This document shows positions 16,577-24,339 of a stretch of 64,000 nucleotides of DNA, in pieces. The DNA is from VAZQ01 sp034669045 (GTDB taxonomy: Bacteria; Pseudomonadota; Alphaproteobacteria; Rhizobiales; Xanthobacteraceae), in contig JAXDOD010000028.1 in the NCBI GenBank assembly GCA_034669045.1, positions 1-64,000 on the forward strand, in the 5' to 3' direction. A program made the translations under genes and the position numbers. A model generated the notes under the pieces. The model did not search any database and was not told the origin of the DNA. It worked only from the letters and a program-made list of their open reading frames with translations. How positions within the stretch are numbered: position 1 is the stretch's first letter; each line of letters opens with the position of its first letter.

Positions 16577-17331
16577 CAGGGCGGCTCGGCTTCCCGCAAT
16601 GCGCGCGCACTCGCCCGCCAGCTCATGTTGGCGGTATCGTCGGAGGCGAGAGTTTCGACATGGGCGCTGAAGCGCGTGAGATAGGCATCCCAGGTCCGGG
16701 TCGTGACATCGCAAGCCTTGATGTCGCTGAAACCCGCGCCTTGGAGTGCTTCGGCATAGCGCGCGACGGTCGCCCAGCCGAGATTGTCCGCCGGCACGTT
16801 CCAGGCGCCCGGCCAGTGCCGCGACGGCACCAACAAATCGGCCAACGCGATCGAGCCACCGGGCCGCAGGATCCGTGCCGCTCGTGCGAAGAAACGTTCG
16901 CGCGTATCGAAATGCAGTGCCGATTCGATCGCAATCACCGCATCGAAGGACGCATCGGCGAACGTCATGGCCGCCGCGTCCATCAACGTGAAGGTGGCTG
17001 TCGGGCAGACGGCGCGCGCATGTTCCAATTGGCGTTCGGAAATGCCGATGCCGACAATCTCCGCCTCCGGCCAGCACCGCGCGATGGCGCGCGTCGACCC
17101 GCCAACACCGCACCCCGCATCGAGGATCCGCTGGGGCGGCGCGTGGACCTCGCCCGCCACGCGCGAGACCAGCGCCGCGCAGGCTTCGGCGGCACCACCG
17201 GTCGTCTCGGCCCAGAGACCGACATTGTAATAGTCGTCGCCATAGAAGCCGCGCATCGCCGCGCTGAAGAGTATCTCGTCGTAAAGCTGCGCTCGTCTGT
17301 GTGAAGCCTGATCCGCCGGCTGTTCCGGCAT
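16540..17331 (-). CDS. SAM-dependent class I methyltransferase
   Basis: A 263-aa methyltransferase. Motif I is RILDAGCGVGGSTRAI, followed by an acidic-loop region VGIGISERQLEHAR, motif II/post II DAAAMTFADASFDAVIAIES and motif III LRPGGSIALADLLVP. This layout resembles tocopherol, sterol or small-molecule C/O-methyltransferases. A tyrosine-rich N-terminus (GFYGDDYYNVGLW) is typical of that group. The ATG at 17331 is preferred; an in-frame TTG at 17364 is the alternative. It runs opposite to the operon, overlaps the P450 3' end by 37 bases, and is divergent from the second PhyH gene with only about 25 bases between starts. It is probably the methylating step of the same pathway. Confidence 0.85.
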   Translation of the reverse strand: MPEQPADQASHRRAQLYDEILFSAAMRGFYGDDYYNVGLWAETTGGAAEACAALVSRVAGEVHAPPQRILDAGCGVGGSTRAIARCWPEAEIVGIGISERQLEHARAVCPTATFTLMDAAAMTFADASFDAVIAIESALHFDTRERFFARAARILRPGGSIALADLLVPSRHWPGAWNVPADNLGWATVARYAEALQGAGFSDIKACDVTTRTWDAYLTRFSAHVETLASDDTANMSWRASARALREAEPPCYVLASARIPTA

Positions 17332-17356
17332 GAACTGTCCCGATGGAGAGTCACCC

Positions 17357-18229
17357 GTGCACAACGATCACTCTCCCGACGCGCTTATGTTCGAAGATGC
17401 CCGTTTACAGCATGGCTTTTGTCAACGTGGATACGTCGTGACTCCTATTCTATCGGCAGATGACATTTCAATTCTGCAAGCATCATGGCATGAATACGAC
17501 GATCCGATAAAGGATATGCCCTTTGGGTCGACTCTGTTTTCGAAAGATGTCGATCTGCGTCGTCGCACGCACGAAAGCGTTGTATCAATTGTTTCAAGGA
17601 ATATTGCGGAAATCATGCCGTCTGCCACCATTGTTTATGCTGGTTTCGCGAACAAGGCGCCAGAGGAGGAGGCGAGCGGCCTGCCTTTCCATCAGGATCC
17701 GAGCTTTGTCGACGAAAGTCGTTACGGATCAGCCAATATTTGGATTCCGCTGGTGGACATCGACGACAGGAACGGTGCCTTGTGGGTCGTGCCAGGCAGT
17801 CACTGCTTCAATCGCGGGCGGCGTGCCTTCAACCAGTCCTTTGCTTATGAAGCTTTGGAGGGTGCACTGCGCGCGACCTATGCCCGCCCGCTTTATCCGC
17901 GCGCCGGCGAGGCAATCGTTTTCGCTCATACGCTGTTTCATTTTTCGCCGCCGAACCATTCCGACCGGCCACGGCTGGTGGCTGGCGGCCTCATCGTCAA
18001 GGCGGGCGCACCGCTTTTCTATCATTATACCGATGCTGCCAACCGTCGGGACATCGAGGTTTATGATGCAGACCAGGCGCTCTTCCTGCAAACGCCGATC
18101 GGTACCCGGCCGATAGGCCCACTCGCTGGCCGCTATCCGGCAGCGACGCAGCCGATCACGATCGAAGATGTACATGGGGCAAGCGAGAGGGCGGCTGCCG
18201 TTGGGTTCCTCGCACGTCGCGGTTTATGA
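17357..18229 (+). CDS. Second phytanoyl-CoA dioxygenase (PhyH) family protein
   Basis: A 290-aa Fe(II)/2-oxoglutarate oxygenase of the PhyH type, distinct from the one at 14755. Iron ligands: LPFHQDPSFVDE (HxD) and AHTLFHFSPPNHS (distal His); the Arg in SDRPRLV is a candidate co-substrate ligand. GALWVVPGSH is a conserved family turn. A GTG at 17357 is preferred because GGAGAG lies 6 bases upstream; an ATG at 17330 is in frame but lacks a site. Base composition over the first third is visibly more AT-rich than its neighbours, suggesting separate origin. It is divergent from the methyltransferase. It closes the accessory island and most likely oxidises the same metabolite. Confidence 0.82.
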   Translation: MHNDHSPDALMFEDARLQHGFCQRGYVVTPILSADDISILQASWHEYDDPIKDMPFGSTLFSKDVDLRRRTHESVVSIVSRNIAEIMPSATIVYAGFANKAPEEEASGLPFHQDPSFVDESRYGSANIWIPLVDIDDRNGALWVVPGSHCFNRGRRAFNQSFAYEALEGALRATYARPLYPRAGEAIVFAHTLFHFSPPNHSDRPRLVAGGLIVKAGAPLFYHYTDAANRRDIEVYDADQALFLQTPIGTRPIGPLAGRYPAATQPITIEDVHGASERAAAVGFLARRGL

Positions 18230-18520
18230 GTACGCGCTCGAACTAGCGAAAAACCTAGCCGCAGAAATAGCGGACAGGTCCGCCGCAAACAGGATCGCAC
18301 CCCGCGGGTTGCCGCACGGCTGGGACCCTTTTTTCTATCAATTGCCCGCGTTTGCGCGCACAGTGCCGCATCGTTCGCTCGGATTACCCGGCGCGGATGG
18401 CTGAGAGACCGGTTGCGCTCTTGCCCCAACGATGAGGGTCGAGAGCGGTGGTCCGTTTGCCATCCGTTGAAGCCCCTGCATTCACCCCATGCGTTTGAAT
18501 CCTATCAACGGAGGCTTCAG

Positions 18521-19463
18521 ATGAAGCGCGCCGCACTCAAAGTTGCAGCAATCGCGTTTGTCACCATGTTCAATGCCGCGCCGGCGGCGGCGCAGTTGGT
18601 GCGAACCTTCATCTCGGCGAACGGTAATGACGCTTACAATTGCAGCCGCACCGCGCCGTGCCGGACCTTGCAGACAGCGCACAACAACACGACCGCCGGC
18701 GGCGAGATCAACATGCTTGATCCGGGCGGTTACGGCCGCGTGGTCATCCAAAAATCAATTAGCATCGTCAACGATGGCGTCGGTTCATCCGGTATCCTCG
18801 TCCCTGCAAGCAGCATCGGAATCCGGATCATTGCCGGCGCCAGCGACAAGATCCACCTGCGAGGACTGATCATCGAGGGGGGCGGGATCGGCGAGTACGG
18901 AATTGTGTTCGAAAGCGGAAAATCCATGTCCATTGAGAACAGCGTGATCCGCAACATGACGATCACAGGGATCGCCTTCGTTCCAACGATGAACGCCAAC
19001 CTCTTCGTCTCGAACACACTCGTTACTGCAATGGCAGCCACGGTATTGTGGTCGAACCATTCGGCCCTACTTTCGTGAATGCTGTCTTCAACCGGGTCGA
19101 AATTCATGACAATAGCGGCAATGGTATCGCCTTTGACGGGGTTACCAGCGACGGAAGAATTGCCGCCACTGTGACGGATAGCGTGCTCGCAACCAACTCG
19201 AGTGGAATTTCCCTCCGGGCGAGTACTGGCCAATCAACAATCAAGGTCATGATGGTGCGTAGCGTGCTCATGGGCGACGAATTCGGCATCGAAGCGATCG
19301 GTTGAACGCTCGGATTCGGATCGCCCAATCGATGCTGACGGGCAATAACTCCCCCTGGAACACCGGAGTGACAGACACCGGGGGCGTGAAGAGCGCCGGC
19401 GACAACACTATCGAAGACAACATCGACAATGACTCGGGTCCGGCCCGCTACGACATGAAGTAA
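18521..19463 (+). pseudogene. Secreted right-handed beta-helix protein, two frameshifts
   Basis: The reading frame starts after GGAGG (18510-18514) with a clear signal peptide, MKRAALKVAAIAFVTM followed by an Ala-rich AxA cut near residue 24. The body has short beta coils (KIHLRGLIIEGGGIGEYGIV, MSIENSVIRNM) of the parallel beta-helix type. Near 19030 the frame breaks: restoring one base gives TANGSHGIVVEPFGPTF and continues as coils (VEIHDNSGNGIAFDG) to a stop near 19303. A second shift there restores NARIRIAQSMLTGNN and reaches the natural-looking end DSGPARYDMK at 19463. The three pieces together form one protein of about 313 aa. Either a recent pseudogene or two base-calling errors. Confidence 0.75.
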
Positions 19464-19653
19464 AGGCGGCGGCCGAGGGTCGGGAGCCGGTTCTGTCACG
19501 TCTGGATTCTCGTTTTGGCCGAGAGAACAAACGCGGTACACAACCGCGCAATTTTTCAAGAGGCAAATTGACAGCCAGCATGGTCCTGGGAGAAAATTTC
19601 AGGCCGATGTGTTCCCGCGTGCGTATCACCATCTCCGGCAGGCGGAGGGGATC

Positions 19654-19851
19654 ATGTCCGGACTGCAAAAATATAGTTTCTCCGAGCGATCCAATGTGTC
19701 TGTGAGGCGCCTGTGCCCGACCTGCGGCAGGGCAATGCGCCTCAAGACGATTGTGCCGCACCTGCATTTCTCCAATCTCGATATTCACGCGTATGAGTGC
19801 GACGGCGGCCATACCCAGGTCGCATCGGTCGCTCGGCCGCAAGCCGATTAA
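19654..19851 (+). CDS. Small zinc-ribbon-like protein
   Basis: A 65-aa protein starting MSGLQKYSFSERSNV, with a GGAGGGG site just upstream (19645-19651). It contains RLCPTCGRAMRLKT, a CxxC knuckle, and later YECDGGH, giving a Cys/Cys...Cys/His set that could bind one zinc ion. Proteins of this look are common as orphan genes in bradyrhizobia and may act in signalling or nucleic-acid binding; no partner is evident. It stands alone between the beta-helix pseudogene and a gene on the opposite strand. Confidence 0.6.
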   Translation: MSGLQKYSFSERSNVSVRRLCPTCGRAMRLKTIVPHLHFSNLDIHAYECDGGHTQVASVARPQAD

Positions 19852-20029
19852 GGGAGCGGAAACGGACACCGAGCCCCAGCGTGCCGCGGCCCTGGGCCCA
19901 ACGCCTTTTTTCTTCATGCCTTCCGCCGGCACGACGTCACAAACCGCCTGTCCGTTGGCGACGAACAGCGTGGGTTGCTTGTCGGGGCATGCTGGCCGTG
20001 GGGTTTCCGTGGCCGTCACATGTTCGCGT

Positions 20030-20998
20030 TCAGGCGGCGTTCGTTGCCGCTGCAGGACGCGTGTTTTGAGCCGCCACCCTGTCGATGGCGGTCATGATCT
20101 CGCCGGTGGCGGTCTGATGGATCATGTGTCCAGTGCCCGCAACGCATCGCAGCGTGCTGTGCGCGATATCGCGATGCAGACGGGCAGATTGCTCGCTTTT
20201 GACAAATCGATCTTCCGCACCTGCAACGATGGCGACCGGCATCGGCAGCCGTCGGTAGTGTTTCTGGAGCGTGTTCGCCGCCGGAATCATGAGAGCCGAT
20301 TCAGCAGCACCGGCTCGGATCTGAGACGGGCGCACGGCCATCTCCTTTGGAAAGCCTTTGAATTTCTCCGGGACCGGGCTCGGGCCGAAAACCTTGCGGA
20401 GAAGCAGCGGCCAAACCAGCCTGCTCAGGAAAGGAGATAGGGTGTGGCTCAAAAGGGCGCCGATCAGCGGGATGGCGGGCGGCGACAGGATCACCACATC
20501 GGCTCGAGCGCTTGGGTAATAATAGCCTGAGGCCAAGACCAAGGCCTGGACCGCTTGCGGATGTTTCACCGCCAGGGCGAGAGCCACCAATGTTCCCCAA
20601 GAATGTCCGAGAACGATCGCCCGTGGCACGCCGATTTCCTTGAGCGCGGCGGCCACGAGGTCCGCCTGCGCCTGCGGGGTCCAGACCCGGCCGCGCGGCC
20701 GATCGCTGTGGCCGAAGCCGGGACGGTCGAATGCGATAACGCGGTATTTTTTCGCGGCAAGATCGATCAACCCGCTGGACTGAAAGTCTTCGATCATCGT
20801 CCCGTTGCCATGGAGCAGGACCAGCGGCGTTCCTGTTCCCCGCTCCACGTAGTGAAGCCGAACGTCTTGCACGGTCATGAAACGCCCGCTAGGCGGGTTC
20901 CGACGCTCAGCTTTTTTCGCCAGCCACCGGTTCAAAAGGGCGGCCGCGACGCCGGCGGCGACGACGCCCGCCGCGATCGGAAGCGCCTTGCGCGCCAT
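20030..20998 (-). CDS. Alpha/beta hydrolase with N-terminal membrane anchor
   Basis: A 322-aa alpha/beta-hydrolase fold protein. The nucleophile elbow is LGHSWGT, the oxyanion region LLHGNGTM, the acid AGAEDRFV and the catalytic His GTGHMIH near the C-terminus. Residues 5-25 (LPIAAGVVAAGVAAALL) form a membrane helix, so it is probably anchored in the inner membrane. The ATG at 20998 was chosen because the open frame further upstream (to 21190) is Arg-rich and lacks family similarity. It could be an esterase, epoxide hydrolase or dehalogenase-like enzyme; the substrate cannot be told. It is a single gene, not visibly tied to the chemosensory cluster beyond it. Confidence 0.85.
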   Translation of the reverse strand: MARKALPIAAGVVAAGVAAALLNRWLAKKAERRNPPSGRFMTVQDVRLHYVERGTGTPLVLLHGNGTMIEDFQSSGLIDLAAKKYRVIAFDRPGFGHSDRPRGRVWTPQAQADLVAAALKEIGVPRAIVLGHSWGTLVALALAVKHPQAVQALVLASGYYYPSARADVVILSPPAIPLIGALLSHTLSPFLSRLVWPLLLRKVFGPSPVPEKFKGFPKEMAVRPSQIRAGAAESALMIPAANTLQKHYRRLPMPVAIVAGAEDRFVKSEQSARLHRDIAHSTLRCVAGTGHMIHQTATGEIMTAIDRVAAQNTRPAAATNAA

Positions 20999-21304
20999 CG
21001 CGGAAGCGGTCGGGGCGCGAGATCTCGTTGCAGGAAAATGCACGTCGCTGCCTTGGGTCGGTGCACGACCGCCCGGGCATCCGAGCGATGTTGCACCGCG
21101 GGACAACAGCCGATCCAGACATTCGTTCCCGTCATGGCACTGCGCCCGGGGGTCGATTAACCGGCTGCGGCAGCGAACCGCGCTGCCCATGGCGTGCGGA
21201 CAGTGGGCTTGGTTGGCGAAAGCGCACCCTTGTCGGATGACAGCGTAGGGACATCGTTTTCCGAGGACCCGAACGGTGCTCGGTGCTCTTCGCGCCTGCG
21301 CGTC
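20999..21304. other. Intergenic, nothing recognised
   Basis: About 300 bases lie between the start of the hydrolase gene and the end of the minus-strand cheC-like gene. Open frames exist on both strands, but none shows a ribosome site, family motif or credible composition. A hydrolase promoter should lie near 21000-21100, but no confident -35/-10 was found. Confidence 0.4.
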
Positions 21305-21958
21305 TTATTCGCGCCATCCCTCGGTGGGGACGGACCGCGTCAGATCCTTGATAAAGTCAGCGATCAGCAATCTGAGTTCATCGAGCGATGGAATATCCAT
21401 GAGCAAGGCAACGTAACCGCGAATCTCCTTATTGCTGATCTCGAACATGATGTGCAGAAAGAGGACAAGGCTGGTCCGATTTCCGGTACTTTCAAATATA
21501 TGCCGGCCTTCCCCGCGCACGACCACCGGCAGCGACATCTTCAGCGCGCGCTTGAGCAGGTTCGCGATGGTCGCCACCCAGCTATTGAGTATGATGTTGC
21601 CGGTCTCGGCCAGTGCCTCGTCTTCAAGATCGACAATGTCTTCTAGTGCGAGGTGCCGACCGACAACCACCCGTACCAATTCCAGACTGCTCGCTTCCGG
21701 AAAGATGAGCAGCGCCCGGCCCGAAAACGGTCCGCTAAAGTCCTGGCGCACGGCCACCAGTTTCGGATTGTCCGGTTTCGCGACCGACCGGGAGGCGGAT
21801 TCCTGCGTCAGAATCTCCACGGTGGGAACCGAGAGGAGAACCTGATGCTCCACCATCTGACGCAGACTGTTGGACGCCCGAGCCATCGCGATATTGGCGA
21901 GCTCGCCCAGGGCATCCCGCTCAAGATCGGTCAGCGGCGTAAACTGTTCGGCCGTCAT
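21305..21958 (-). CDS. cheC: CheC-like chemotaxis phosphatase
   Basis: A 217-aa CheC/CheX/FliY-family protein expected to dephosphorylate a CheY-type receiver. Both pseudo-symmetric active-site helices are visible: ERDALGELANIAMARASNSL (ExxN) and EDEALAETGNIILNSW (ExxN). The core also contains GPFSGRALLIFPEASSLELV. The ATG at 21958 sits 10 bases after a GGGAGG site; the frame is open to 22021. It is transcribed away from the chemosensory operon that starts at 22249, with about 290 bases between. It is a close paralogue of the cheC at 31941, so the two genes flank most of the cluster. CheD, the usual CheC partner, is absent from the window. Confidence 0.85.
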   Translation of the reverse strand: MTAEQFTPLTDLERDALGELANIAMARASNSLRQMVEHQVLLSVPTVEILTQESASRSVAKPDNPKLVAVRQDFSGPFSGRALLIFPEASSLELVRVVVGRHLALEDIVDLEDEALAETGNIILNSWVATIANLLKRALKMSLPVVVRGEGRHIFESTGNRTSLVLFLHIMFEISNKEIRGYVALLMDIPSLDELRLLIADFIKDLTRSVPTEGWRE

Positions 21959-22248
21959 GGGCGTAGAGCCTCCCGCCTGCATCAGCCCCGGACTATGAGC
22001 GCGCGCATCCAAGCCCATCATCTATCAAGGGCTAGGACGGGTGCCAGGAAAGAGTACACGTCGCAGGAACGCTTTGCCACCGGCGGGTCTTATGCTTGGC
22101 AGCCCGCGGGTCGGGTCGCGAAGCAATTATCGCATTGGAACCCTTGGCTTTTCCCGCTTGTGCCCGCCGACGCTTAGCGCGTAGGTTGCCGCTAAAATCC
22201 ATGTGCCGGCGTCCGCCTGGTCGGCGCCTCAGAACGAGGATGGCTTCG

Positions 22249-24339
22249 ATGCCCAAGAAGCAAAATGGCGCCGGGCGCGTCGGGCAGACGGTCACGCGAC
22301 CGGGCAGCGCGCGGGGCGCGGCGCGGTCCCAGGAGCGTCCGCAACCGGATCGGCAAGGCGCCGCCGGCGGTGCGGCGATGGGGATGACCCGGATATCCAA
22401 ATCCCTCATGAAGACGTCCGACCTTGCCACGCGGGGAGGACTGTCACCCCGCACGGGAGCCAAGTTCGTGCCGGCGATGGCGGCCGTCAAACCGCGCCGC
22501 GGCAAGCGGTCGTTTCTGGCCAACCAGGCTGGCCGCAAGCAGAAGATCGAGGAGCGCATCGCGGCCGCAAGCGAAGAGCTCATCGCGGGAATTACCGAAG
22601 CGGCCTCGGCCGCCGAACAGTTGCGGCGGGCGATGGAACAGATCGCCACCGGCGCGGAGGAGGCCGCGAGCGCCTCGCAAGAGACCCTGACCGTCGCCAC
22701 CGACACCGCCGCGACCCTCGTGCAGGCTCGCGACCGCGCCGACTCGTCGCGGCGCCGAACTGACGCCTTGCAGGGAGTGCTGGCGGAATCGATCAACCAG
22801 ATTGGAGCGTGGGCGAGCAACATCAAACGCAACGGAGAACGCCAAGCGGCTTCCGTCTCCCTCATCGAGAAACTGAGCCAGCAGGCCGTCAGCGTGGCGG
22901 ATGTGACGAAAATCGTCGGCCAGGTTTCGGATCAAACGAACCTACTCGCACTCAATGCCGCTATCGAGGCCGCCCGCGCCGGCGATCACGGACGCGGCTT
23001 CGCCGTTGTCGCCGACGAAGTCAGAGCGTTGGCCGAGACGTCCGAAAGAAGCGCCCGCCAGGCACAAACTCTCACCACGCAGATTCAGGAGCAGATCAAG
23101 TCCGTTACCGCGGCGATCAAGGGGGCAGCCGACGGCGCCGCTGCGGAAGCGGAGAGGAGTCAGACGGTCATCCTCGCACTCGGCGATCTTCGGAAGGAAG
23201 CCGGCGCACTGACCGAGGGAAGTCAAACGATTGCCGTGGGAGCCTTGGAAGCCGAAGCGGCTTCGCGCGAGGCTCAGAAGGGCGCGGAGATCATTTCATC
23301 GGCGGCCGAACAGCAGGCGGCGGCGGCCGCGGAAGCTCTGAGCAGCATCGAGCAGCAAACCGCCGCGCTGAACGAAAGCCAGAGCGCCGCGCAATCGCTT
23401 GCCGCCATGGCGAACAACCTGGACGTGACATCGAAACAAGGCAGCAGCGCGGAGCAATTGGCCTCCGCTGCCGAACAACTCTCCACGGCGGTCCAGGAGA
23501 TATCGGGGGCTTCGTCGCAGATCATGGAGGCGGTCGAGCAGATCAGCCGGGGCGGGCAACAGCAGGCCGCCGCGACGCAGCAATCCAGCGCTGCCCTGGC
23601 GCAGGTCGAAAAGACCGCCCGCCTGGCAAGAGAAAGCGGGTCGGCTGCGCTTGATCGCGCCAGACGAATGGTCGGAATGCTGGCCGAGATACGAGTGACC
23701 GTCACCGATCTCTCGGCCGGCGTGGCACGATCCCTGGAAGCGACCCGTGGCAGCCTGGAACTGATCACCCGGATCGAGGGCATAACCCGCAGCGTCGACA
23801 AGATCGTTGACGGCATTGGAATGGTCTCGATCCAGACCAACATGCTGGCCGTCAACGGCTCGGTCGAGGCCGCCCGCGCCGGCGAATTCGGAAAAGGCTT
23901 TGCTGTCGTATCGAAAGACATCCGCAGCCTGGCACGCGATTCAGGAGAAAACGCCGGGGGGATCAAGGATACGTTGCGCGCGATCCAGGATCAGATCGCT
24001 GCCGTGCGCCGGGAATTGGAGCAGATCACGTCTGCTGCGGAGGCCGAAAATCAGCGGAACGCCAGCCTGCTCACGAAACTTGGCGGCGTCGAGGCCGACA
24101 TGAGCGAGGTTTCCACCAACAACCAGGAGATCGTGGCGAACGCCGAGACGCTTCTATTGTCGGTGAAGGAAGCGGCGCGCGGCGCACAACAGGCGGCAGC
24201 CGTCGCGGAGGAAGCCGGAAGCGCGGCGGCGCAGGCCGCGACCGCCGCGAAGGAGCAGGCGCGGGGCGCCGAGGACCTTGCCGCTGCGATCGAGGAAATC
24301 GCGTCTCTCGCCGAAGAAATCCAACGTCACAATGGCTAA
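22249..24339 (+). CDS. Soluble methyl-accepting chemotaxis protein with two signalling tips
   Basis: A roughly 696-aa chemoreceptor without transmembrane segments, HAMP or recognisable sensor domain. It is almost all coiled coil, rich in Ala, Glu and Gln. Unusually it has two hairpin tips: VSDQTNLLALNAAIEAARAG at about residues 225-245 with GRGFAVVADEVRALA after it, and VSIQTNMLAVNGSVEAARAG at about 525-545 with GKGFAVVSKDIRSLA. The N-terminal 90 residues are basic and Pro/Gly-rich. An ATG at 22249 with GAGGA 8 bases upstream is preferred over 22240. It heads the operon, overlapping the triple CheW gene by 8 bases. It is expected to form cytoplasmic arrays with the cluster's CheA and CheW, somewhat like FrzCD in Myxococcus. 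Confidence 0.85.
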   Translation: MPKKQNGAGRVGQTVTRPGSARGAARSQERPQPDRQGAAGGAAMGMTRISKSLMKTSDLATRGGLSPRTGAKFVPAMAAVKPRRGKRSFLANQAGRKQKIEERIAAASEELIAGITEAASAAEQLRRAMEQIATGAEEAASASQETLTVATDTAATLVQARDRADSSRRRTDALQGVLAESINQIGAWASNIKRNGERQAASVSLIEKLSQQAVSVADVTKIVGQVSDQTNLLALNAAIEAARAGDHGRGFAVVADEVRALAETSERSARQAQTLTTQIQEQIKSVTAAIKGAADGAAAEAERSQTVILALGDLRKEAGALTEGSQTIAVGALEAEAASREAQKGAEIISSAAEQQAAAAAEALSSIEQQTAALNESQSAAQSLAAMANNLDVTSKQGSSAEQLASAAEQLSTAVQEISGASSQIMEAVEQISRGGQQQAAATQQSSAALAQVEKTARLARESGSAALDRARRMVGMLAEIRVTVTDLSAGVARSLEATRGSLELITRIEGITRSVDKIVDGIGMVSIQTNMLAVNGSVEAARAGEFGKGFAVVSKDIRSLARDSGENAGGIKDTLRAIQDQIAAVRRELEQITSAAEAENQRNASLLTKLGGVEADMSEVSTNNQEIVANAETLLLSVKEAARGAQQAAAVAEEAGSAAAQAATAAKEQARGAEDLAAAIEEIASLAEEIQRHNG

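Noticed and set aside
19408..20019. 203-codon minus-strand frame across the small zinc-ribbon gene
   Set aside because: It is antisense to a better-supported gene and runs into the beta-helix remnant; only a short piece (DKQPTLFVANGQAV) looked protein-like.
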